Part shown: positions 56,001 through 64,000 of the stretch, in pieces
Layout: the number at the start of each line of letters is the position of its first letter
Position numbering within the stretch: position 1 is the first letter of the stretch
Assembly: GCA_964019055.1 (NCBI GenBank)
Contig: OZ025224.1
Location: forward strand, 4,353,376-4,417,375
DNA from: Anthopleura xanthogrammica
Lineage: Eukaryota; Cnidaria; Anthozoa; Actiniaria; Actiniidae
Direction of reading: 5' to 3'
DNA length: 64,000 nucleotides
Translations under genes and position numbers: made by a program
The notes under the pieces: model-generated
The model's database searches: none
Told to the model about the DNA's origin: nothing
What the model saw: only the letters and a program-made list of their open reading frames with translations

Positions 56001-59000
56001 CTCCTACTTCTCAGATCCCTCCCTACAACCCTGATCCCCTTGTTACAATTTGCATTTGTAGACTATGAGTTTGTGTGATTACTAAATTATTTTATTTATC
56101 GGTACTTTGATTTCTATATTTTTCACAGAATGAAAAGAACTGGCTGATAGACCTGCCAGAGGACCTTGATGTTTGTATTGCCCAACGAGACTTTGAAAAA
56201 GCCATGGAGTTGATTGATAAAAGTGAGTTTTCTTTCTTTCTCTAGTTGTACTTCAACAGTAATATACAGTCGTACCTCTACAAAATCGCCACTGGGGACA
56301 AAAGTTTGTGGCCGGTGTAGAGAGGTGGCCGTTGTAAAGAGGTTTCAGTTACAGTATATGACTGTATGAATTTATTTGGTAACCGGGACAAAATTTCCTG
56401 GCCGATAGGTAGAGGTGGCCGTTATGGGGAGGTGGCCATTAGTGGAAGTTCCACTGTAAATTATATCTTTTTTTCTTTAGCCAACCAGTTTCTGAAAGAA
56501 TCATCTAGCAGTCAGGCTCTAAAGGAAATCAAGTAAGATCCATGTGTAAAGCTTTTCCAAATACCTACCATGCAATTAGAGAGAAAAAATTCATTGACCT
56601 CTTTTATTTTTAGACAGCATTCCCTTTTTTCTTCCCCAAAAAACGGCAGACATGATCGCGTTTTTATCATTTTCCTGCATTTCACTTTACCTTTGTAAAC
56701 CTTCTAAATAAATATTCTAACTACTGCTTGGAGATTTTTCGATTATTTTTTTCTCGTTAACTGACTTTTACGTTTGCCGCAAACGCTTTTAAGCTTTTAA
56801 AAATTCTTTTAAAACATCTCTTCCAAGTGCCCGTACTTTTAAAAGCAATATTCCAATGGAGAGTTGAATAGGCCTTTTCGGTTGGGCGTAATGTTATCCC
56901 ATTTCAGACCACGTGTCATTCCCTATAGTATATTTTCTTTGCTTAATGGTTGCGCATGAGAAGACACATGAATTGGATACAACTTGAACAAAGAATCTTA
57001 TTCTCAAGAGACTGACACAGAATCTGAAATGGGAAAACAATTACGCCCAATCTACAATCCTAGGATGCTTTATTTTCCGAGTTCGACGTCAAATTTATTC
57101 TTTTCAATTTCATTCAAAAACACAAATTTCAAAAGAATCAATTTGACGTCAAAGGCGGAAAATAGAGCATCGTAGGGTTTATTAAAAGGGTCTATATTGG
57201 TGGTGGTGCAATCCAAATTTAACTCACCCTGAGCTAGGACGTCAGGTAATGATAGAATTCGCTTATCATTGTTTAACACAGGGTTCGAGTGGATCATAGA
57301 GTTAAACAACTAGTGGAAGCACTAATAGAAGAACTGGACTGTCACCAAAGTATCTTGCTTCATGGTGGACCTCGAGCTACAAGAAGAGCTGTGTCTCTCC
57401 TAGTTCGACTTGGAAGAGCTTCTAAGGTACAATGAGTATTCTCTTGCATGGGTCCCAGAGGTTAAACTGACTAGAGTACTGTATAGCTGTTAGGGTTAGA
57501 GGCGAAGGTGGAAACTCCGCCCCTCCTCCCCCCCCCCCCCTTCTAGGAAAAAAATTGTTATCAGGGGCGTAGCCAGGATTTTGCCTAAGGGGGGCCCAAA
57601 ACCCGTTGTCAGGACATCAACAAAAAAAAAAAAAAACGGCCAACCAAAAAAAAAATGAAACGGCCAACACGATGGAGAAGAGGGGGGGGGGGGGGGGGGG
57701 GCCTGGCTACCACCCTGGTTATTATCTTTCACTAATGTGGTATATATAATTTAATATGTTCATAGAGGTGATGTTATGTTCCATATTCTATGTTCATGAT
57801 CTGTATATCTGTGTATCTTATAGGCTTGTCAACTATTCCTCAAGAATAGAAGTGAGGCCATCAAACAAAGTTTAAGGTATTAACTTTTATGCCAGTTAAG
57901 GTTGTATATAATTAAAGGTGTTCTTTCTAGTACTGTTATAGGTTTTTCATCCATTCTATTTTAAATAACTTATTTGAATTTGCGGCCACCATTTAAAAAA
58001 AAAATTCTATTTATACTCGACCCAGAAAACCAGCTATAATTTGAAAGGTTTCAGTGCTGTTTAGCTTGCGTCAATCAAATTTCCAATGGTCTGAGGTAGT
58101 AATTTTGATTGACAAAAGCCAACAATCCAAACAACTTGGACGTTAACATGAAAATGGGCCTAACACTGAATTACCAAAGAGTTTTTCTTAATCTATTAGA
58201 AAGACAAACGCAAAAAGATTACAACGTTTCGACATCATCCGATGTCATTATCAAGTGAGGTTGAAATAGTAGTTTTTCTTAAACCAGGCAATTAAAGATT
58301 GAAGGAGCCACTGCACTGTACATCACCAAGCTGTCCAACGTGTTCTTCACGAGTCTGATCGAAACAGGCAAAGAATTCCAAAAAGTGTTCGCTGGTAACT
58401 CAGGATTTTGTTCAGGTCGGTGTATTTAATTTTAAGTGTCTGTTTTATTCTTTTTCTCATAAATTGTAATTGGGAATAATAGGTCATCCCGGTGGGGAAA
58501 ATCTACCCTTTTCTCCAGAGATTCTATTTTGCTTCCGGTGGTTGAAACGAATGAGCGCCGAATGAGGTTCATGTGATATGTCTTCTTCAGCTGATCGATA
58601 TACTTAGAATGACTACGATTTTATTTCAGCCTTTGTGATGTGGGCTAATGCTGAGCTACAGAATTTTGTCGTACGTTTTTCTCGACAAGTGTTTCATCGT
58701 AACATTGGGCTTGGAGCCATGGGTGTATGTGTGGGTATTGCTTCAGAAAACTGTGAAAAGGTGAGGCCTTACTCCATGCTATTCTGACTAAAGACCCTTT
58801 ACAACACTACAGAATGCAGGTCATTTTGGAGGACAAAAAGATTGAAATTCTTTTGCCACGTCACACCGCTGCAAGGGGTCTATGATTACTACACTGGCCT
58901 CAACCATTCTAGTTTCCAAGGTTTGAATGAGCCTAAGAAACATCAACTAGTATGCACGCCCTAGTCCTATAGGGAGAGGGAGTTCGATCGCCCCATACTG

Positions 59001-62000
59001 CAGTTCTTCGAAAGAGAGGACAATCTACGCATGTCACCAATGAACTCGGTTGCCATCGTTATACTTGAGTGCAGTCAGTTGGTATCCAAGAAAACTCATG
59101 CGAGACACCTTATTTGTCAATAACCTAGTTGCATGTTGTTGCATGCGGGTACCTGGGGGATTTATATGCTCTAGCATCGTATATATGCTTTCTTTGGACC
59201 ATGCGCGATGATCTGGACATCTGAGCATGCGCAATGGGACTAGCGGCATGGCCTCTGTTGGCAATCTCTTTCCTCGTTGCTGACCACAAGGAACGCAAGC
59301 TCTATTTACTTTTTCTGTTCGTGTTATTTTTAATTTAAAGTAGTCTTCTTCGCATTTTAGTGTCGCTCCCAAACTCCTTCCCCGTTTATCTAGTAGGGAG
59401 GGAGTTTTGGACCGCCGCTAAGAACGGCTGCAAGGTGACTAATTTTAAAGGTGATTCTTTGTGTTTCAGCTCAATGAAATCGGTCTGGATCTAAAGTTTT
59501 CCATGCAGCATATGTTACTAAAGGAACTAATGGAGGCGTTATTTGACTGTCGTGATCAGTTGGTAGCTGCTGCGAGACAGAGGGCAGCGGTATGTGCCAT
59601 GAACCTTGATTCATTTTTGGAACGCGTAATTTTCAGATTTTTTCAGTCATATGGATTGCTGTTTTTAATTGATAAAAAGGTTATCCGACCCTCGACCATA
59701 TAACAAATAGATGATAAGACTGGCCAATCCTCGTTTGACGTCATCGGTGCCATATTCGAAAAGGGCTATTCGATAGTTGTTTTACTTTTCTGGGGAAAAC
59801 TGGGGGAGGGGAGCACGGGGATAAACGCACAAATGGATAGCTTTATTCCCTACTCATCGTGTACCCTATTTATGTTGTTAACAGGAAGAACTTTGGCACC
59901 CACAGAATTTTGAAAACCTTACTACCTTAATCTGCGAAATGGAAAGCTGTGGCATAAAGGATTTCAACAAATTAATTTTAGGTAAGAGCGTTAAACGTTC
60001 GGTTTCAACAGTTTTGGATACTGGGATACCTGTGGTAGAATGGTCATAAAACTTCTTTTATGTATATTCGCATTCTCTTACTTTCTCTAACTTTCTCTAT
60101 ATTTAGTTGTGGAGAACACTCGAAAAGTCCCAGGGTTCTTCAAAATTTTACCCAGTGGGCCTTTGCAAGCTTCTGCTATGGGCCTCCTGTGTAACACTGC
60201 ATGCGCTTTAAAGATGTTCTTTGTTTGTTTCAGGTGATAATAAAGTCAACTTGGCTAGTGCTACTATCGCATTTACTAAAAGCATTACTGGTTTCCTGGA
60301 GGATGGATTGAGGGTCAATACACCAGAGGTGAATAGCCCATCCGAGACTGCGTTTTGTTCCTCCTCAGTAGTCCAGTTTTCTTGGTCACTCTAAGTGTTT
60401 TTTCTCATTGACGTGCGAGATTAGGTTTCTCCATCCCCTAGTCCCCTCCCCTGCAAAACGTACAGCTGTAAGTTCGCCACTAATCCTCTCTCGGCCAAAT
60501 TAACCAAAGGCAAACCAAACAGGAACACGCAGACTAAACATGCAACCATCGCATAGTGACCTCTTATGTTTTGCGTCAATAAGCCAATTCACAGTTTAAG
60601 AATCGTTATCAGTGCGCATGCGATTTTATCCCGAATTTCTCACCTTCTTTTGTTTAAACCTTCTTTTGTTTTTAATTAAACAAAAGAAGGTGAGAAATTC
60701 GGGATAAAATCGCATACGCACTGATAACGATTCTTTTAAAAACTGTGAATTGGCTTATTGTTCCTCTGCTGTTCCTTTCTTATGAACTTTATAAACATCA
60801 GAGAATTGTCACTCAGTCTTCTTTTTTCGTTATTTGTTGGCTCTCCCAGCCTTCCTCACTTCTTTCATAACAGCTCTCATAAGGTCCCGGGTGATACGTA
60901 TTTTGTTAACTTATAGACCCCTTGCAGCACGTCGGAATGCAGCTCAATCATTTGGAAGACAAAACAATAGGTTCCAATTCTCAGGAGAGTGAAATTCTTT
61001 TGTTTTGTCCTCCAAATTGAGCTGCTTTGACGTCACGTGCAAGGGGTCTATAGAATAGAAATACTCCTTCTTTTCTTAACAGTTACACAGCGTACTGGTC
61101 GAGTGTGTTGCTGATCTGTTTAAGAATCAAGTAATGCAGTTTGAGTTTACCCTAAAATCTAGCAACTTCTCGGAACAGGTAAGCCGGCTGCCCGGGGGCT
61201 ATCATGGTAGCCAATTTCTATGTTCTTTTTATATTGCGACAAGTAAGTTTGTTTATGTTCTTTCCATTGCTTATAGGCACTTGTAAAGCTTCTGCGGATT
61301 TGGCGGGAAAATTCGCGCCAAAACGCGCGCGCACCGGCACACTCCCGCGAAAAGTAATCGCTCTGGCTTAGAAAACCCCCTAACAATATCTTTACAATTA
61401 TTTATTTTTCCTATGTTCTCTCCTTTAGCGACCATTTATTCTCAAGAATGCTGCATTTGTCTTGGAGACGGTCCTACCAATAGTGAAAAAGAAATTAAAG
61501 GTAAATCAGGGCTGGGTTGGATGTTTTGTGCTTTATTACCAACACTCTTAGGATAGTCGTCTCGAAGTAGTGAGTTTTGATGAATGCCAATCAGAGAGTT
61601 TTCCATGAATCAGTGGATTTTTTAATTTTGCTTCATGGGAACGCTTTGATTCAATTAAGTCCACCAAGACGTACAAAATAAACTAACCACTTCTACGCCA
61701 CCCATCCTTTCACGCAACAAGGAATTGCAGGGTGGCGCTCGTGTTCAATAGTTTGATTTCGAGATAGGATGATCGATGACAAAAATATCGCGAAATAAGC
61801 AAAGCCTTTTGCCCAAAATTGTATCGCTTTCATGCCCTCCGCATACTTTCAAAATTTATCATCGCATTGCGAAATCAATATTTTTTAAATGAATACAAAA
61901 CATTAATGATATTTTATGCTTCTAGCGTCAGACTGGTCACGACCCTGCCCGTATCAATGAACTAGAATCGGAACTTCCAAGACTCCAAGGCTTGTCCGTG

Positions 62001-62012
62001 AAGTCAAAGTGA
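50093..62012 (+). CDS. EXOC8: Exocyst complex component 8 (Exo84)
   Basis: Twenty-one exons: 50093-50168, 50311-50466, 51456-51551, 51874-51950, 52873-53015, 53340-53419, 53829-53902, 54655-54910, 55417-55469, 56129-56222, 56481-56532, 57282-57426, 57824-57876, 58288-58415, 58630-58760, 59470-59589, 59885-59981, 60234-60328, 61083-61178, 61429-61500 and 61926-62012. Joined length 726 aa (human 725). The N-terminal coiled coil has LQEHRGQIQALSEETAIALK and YLEAEMYQLSHLLAEQ. The PH (Ral-binding) domain spans about 136-250. Four NPF motifs follow (N279, N293, N301, N311). The C-terminal CATCHR domain begins WLIDLPEDLDVCIAQRDFE. The protein tethers secretory vesicles at the plasma membrane. Human EXOC8 is essentially single-exon, so this split form is probably ancestral. 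The exon 14 donor is GTCGGT. Confidence 0.97.
50680..50716 (+). repeat. Poly-G tract
   Basis: G runs interrupted by single A bases in EXOC8 intron 2. Similar G/C homopolymers occur at 48747-48763, 57528-57541 and 57681-57701. Confidence 0.85.
51973..52102. mobile_element. Hairpin MITE in EXOC8 intron 4
   Basis: TTGAGGGAAAAACTGGGTCG and complement; inner stem GTGCATTGTGGGACT. Confidence 0.7.
52168..52350. mobile_element. 183-bp near-perfect palindrome
   Basis: Arms of 88 and 87 bp (one A indel) around an 8-base loop. Arm motifs: CAGTTGTGATAAAAAGATAA outer, GACGTTTCGGACGCTAGTCC inner. Confidence 0.88.
53622..53745 (+). mobile_element. SINE tail fragment
   Basis: TTGAGTTTGTTCTACATG, TGCTCCAGTTTTCCTCCC and AAATTCTAGTTGG match the SINE tail; the tRNA-like head is missing. 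Confidence 0.5.
54382..54613. mobile_element. MITE with 21-bp inverted ends
   Basis: ATTACAGCGCTTCCCAATCA and complement (one mismatch) in EXOC8 intron 7. Confidence 0.7.
56266..56458. mobile_element. MITE, TACAGT...ACTGTA ends
   Basis: TACAGTCGTACCTCTAC at the left and GGAAGTTCCACTGTA at the right, with internal GAGGTGGCCGTT repeats. Confidence 0.6.
56877..57051. mobile_element. MITE, CCCATTTCAG family, copy 3
   Basis: GTTATCCCATTTCAGACCAC on the left pairs with the far end near 57030-57050. It abuts the next hairpin. Confidence 0.72.
57055..57180. mobile_element. Hairpin MITE, GACGTCAAATT arms
   Basis: AATCCTAGGATGCTTTATTT and complement, inner arms GACGTCAAATT. Directly adjoins 56877-57051. 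Confidence 0.65.
58790..58883. mobile_element. MITE, GGGGTCTAT family, copy 1 (degenerate)
   Basis: GACCCTTTACAAC at the left and GCAAGGGGTCTAT at the right, with GGAGGACAAAAAG inside. Relatives at 60912-61052 and 62165-62300. Confidence 0.6.
60578..60760. mobile_element. Long hairpin MITE in EXOC8 intron 18
   Basis: CAATAAGCCAATTCACAGTT and complement; the stem runs about 80 bp through TCAGTGCGCATGCGATTTTA. Confidence 0.85.
60912..61052. mobile_element. MITE, GGGGTCTAT family, copy 2
   Basis: TATAGACCCCTTGCA and complement, inner GAGCTGC and GGAGGACAAAACAA arms. Ends 31 bp before EXOC8 exon 19. Confidence 0.78.
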
Positions 62013-62667
62013 AATTATAACATGAAATTATAGTATAGTATAAAGTATATCCCTATGACGTGGTATATCACCAGATAATACAATATGATTGGTTCTTGAT
62101 ATCCCGGTTAACGGTGTGCTGTTATAGTATCGCCCAATGACATGTCATATCACCAGATGATACAATAGACCCCTTTCACGTGACGTCAAAGCAGCTCAAT
62201 TTGGAGGACAAAACAAAAGAATTTCAATCTCCTAAGAATTGGAACCTATTGTTTTGTTCTTCAAATTGAGCTGCATTCCGGCGTCCTACAAGGGATATAT
62301 ATATGGTTCTTGATAGCCCAGTTTAGGGTGTGCCAAAATGTAAAACACAATTAGGTAAACGTGGGCATATTATGAACCAGCTTTTTTAATTTTAACATCA
62401 AAATGTGATAAAAATCATAAAATTTCTTCTTTTATATTCCTAGATCTAATTAGAATTATTAAAAATATCTTGAATTCAAAAAAGATCATCTGCCAGTTCA
62501 AAAAAAACCTAGATTTTCTCAATAGCCGATTCGCAGAATCGCACAGATTGCCGGCACCACGAAATTTGGTGGACGTCGATTAAGATATTTCCATGACATT
62601 GTCGAAAACTACAGAGTTTTCAAGGACATGTGCCTATGGAATGCCATGGAAACGTCTTGATTGACGT
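62013..62667. other. EXOC8 / glycosyltransferase convergent gap
   Basis: Holds two ATCACCAGAT-type repeats (about 62069 and 62148) and the MITE at 62165-62300. A decayed inverted repeat (TGGTGGACGTCGATTAAG at about 62570 against TTGATTGACGTCCATC near 62670) resembles sequence at 54447-54475 in EXOC8 intron 7. No canonical poly-A signal was seen close to either gene end. Confidence 0.5.
62165..62300. mobile_element. MITE, GGGGTCTAT family, copy 3
   Basis: ATAGACCCCTTTCACGTGAC left end, GAGCTGCATTCCGGCG right arm, GGAGGACAAAACAA inner arm. Confidence 0.72.
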
Positions 62668-62975
62668 CCATCAAAACCTACTTCGACGACGATTCCGCGC
62701 ATGCAAATGAGAAACACTGCATATAACACCTACAATTTTGTTACATATTATTTCTTCCTAAATACATTTTGTATTCAATATTCCATGTGGGATTCGAAGA
62801 GCAAGGTTTGGGTTCCCACGGCCATCAAAACCTACTTCGACGACGATTCCGCGTATGCAAATGAGAAACACTGCATATAACACCTACAATTTTGTTACAT
62901 ATTATTTCTTCCTAAGTACATTTTGTATTCAATATTCCATGTGGGATTCGAAGAGCAAGGTTTGGGTTCCCACGT
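62668..62975 (+). repeat. 154-bp tandem duplication
   Basis: CCATCAAAACCTACTTCGAC begins at 62668 and again at 62822. The two 154-bp units differ at very few positions. The second unit contains the stop codon and last codons of the glycosyltransferase gene. Confidence 0.95.
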
Positions 62976-63396
62976 GTACGGATACCCTCCCATTTTCCTC
63001 CAATCAAAGTACGTTCCAAATTTACAGACTTCTTCAAAGGGTTGTATTGAAGGTAGCCAAACCTGAGGTCTTTCTTTCTTTACAATATCCCAATAGATCA
63101 GATTTTCATGTAGGTAACTGCCATGTAGACTAAGATAAGTATTGCAGAGTTCGTTTGCTCTCTTAAACTGTGGGTTATGGGCGGTGACCTCGTGAACTAC
63201 TCGGGGGTCGTGAAAGCGAGTGATGTCAGTTCGATTATTCAGCCATATTGCCACTGCTTGATCGCCGTACGGATGGCACAGAAGACTGTCCTTTTTGCTT
63301 ACTAACTCTTTGACAAGGTCGGACGAAAGTATTAGGAATCCTTCGTCCACGCGAACCTGTCCTTCTGCAACACAGTGAAGGTAGCCCCAGTATAAC
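62895..63396 (-). CDS. GT31-like glycosyltransferase, last exon (partial)
   Basis: Terminal exon with acceptor TATCACAG at 63397-63404 and stop TAA at 62895-62897. Visible features: LYWGYLHCVAEGQV, which resembles the YWGF/YWGY block of beta-1,3-galactosyltransferases; GFLILSSDLVKELV, resembling the GYVLSxDLV block; GDQAVAIWL in the place of the family EDVxxGxWL; and HDPRVVHE, comparable to HDPRFxTE in B3GALT6-like enzymes. About 50 further residues to the stop are not recognised. These enzymes act in the Golgi on glycan chains. Earlier exons lie beyond the window, so donor and acceptor specificity cannot be judged. Distant similarity only. Confidence 0.5.
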
Positions 63397-63449
63397 CTGT
63401 GATAGAGAATGAAATGTTAAAAATACTAATCATTAGAAAAAACCTACTA

Positions 63450-63730
63450 ATGGTCTATCACCAATCGAGTCCTGTGATTGGCTGAGCTACTAGGGGTCTA
63501 TTAGTGATAGACCTCTAGTAGCGAAAAGCGCCGGTTTTGAAAACCAAAAAATATATATTTAAAGCAAAATCCAAAACTTTTTGGATCCTTTCATTGGACC
63601 GATTAGTAGGTTTTTACTAAAACAATTAGACCTCTCGCCCTCATGGCCTACGAGTCAATAGCCCATTCGGCCTTCGGCCTCATGGGCTATTGACTCGTAG
63701 ACCATTCGGACTCGAGGACTAATTGTTAAT
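63450..63730. repeat. Inverted repeats upstream of last exon
   Basis: Two palindromic patches: 63450-63525 (GGTCTATCAC and GTGATAGACC) and 63620-63727 (ACAATTAG outer, CTACGAGTCAATAGCCCAT inner arms). Probably MITEs. Confidence 0.55.
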
Positions 63731-64000
63731 TAGCCTTCTTTGCCTTGGGATAGCAGATTTAGTACTGCCGGGACCGTTTGTACTAACTCTGAGGATAATT
63801 AGCAACTCCGACGATATAGTTACGTACTGTTTAATAAACGAACGGGAGTATTTTGAAAGGTATAAAAATCTTCATATAAAGAATACTAATAGGGATGAAA
63901 TCTTTATATAAAGATCTCATCCTTAGTAGTATTCCTGATGATCATCATCATGATCATCATGTTGATTAATTTATAAAGCGCCAATCAGTATCAATATACA

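Overview
The window is animal nuclear DNA, most probably from an anthozoan cnidarian (stony coral or sea anemone). Genes are split by many GT-AG introns, protein similarity is metazoan, and introns and gaps are full of hairpin MITEs, tRNA-like SINEs and microsatellites. The taxon is an inference.

Left part (about 119-19770): a large, imperfect inverted duplication. Each arm (about 7.2 and 8.3 kb) carries, from outside in, the first two exons of the centromere/Fanconi histone-fold gene CENPS, a divergent promoter of about 1.1 kb, and a complete six-exon SABATH-type (plant-style) carboxyl methyltransferase gene. The two methyltransferase genes (1511-7103 +; 18141-11564 -) are tail to tail, both open, and differ by scattered substitutions. 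Each arm also has private insertions. The 4.1 kb spacer holds a LINE-like reverse transcriptase ORF (8741-10927), 130-bp tandem repeats and two hairpin MITEs.

Middle (19221-34773): the full CENPS gene, 6 exons, 137 aa. Its last intron is 11.5 kb. It contains an antisense single-coding-exon rhodopsin-class GPCR (25063-23984), a 5.4 kb 12-bp satellite, an AACAG/AACGG pentamer array and a 92-bp minisatellite. A strong splice acceptor 27 bp before the GPCR start suggests the satellite also lies in a 5'UTR intron of the receptor.

The convergent gap 34774-38617 is mostly MITEs, including one with a clean 9-bp target duplication.

Right part: WDR33 (mRNA 3'-end processing factor; 14 exons, 49645-38618, minus, 995 aa) and EXOC8 (exocyst subunit Exo84; 21 exons, 50093-62012, plus, 726 aa) are divergent genes sharing a 447-bp promoter. 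At the right edge, the last exon of a GT31-like glycosyltransferase (63396-62895, minus) ends inside a 154-bp tandem duplication.

Exon boundaries were set by hand from GT/AG sites and reading phase. CENPS, both methyltransferases, WDR33 and EXOC8 each join into one open frame. The housekeeping genes are unrelated in function. The most unusual content is the methyltransferase palindrome and the repeat-loaded CENPS/GPCR intron.
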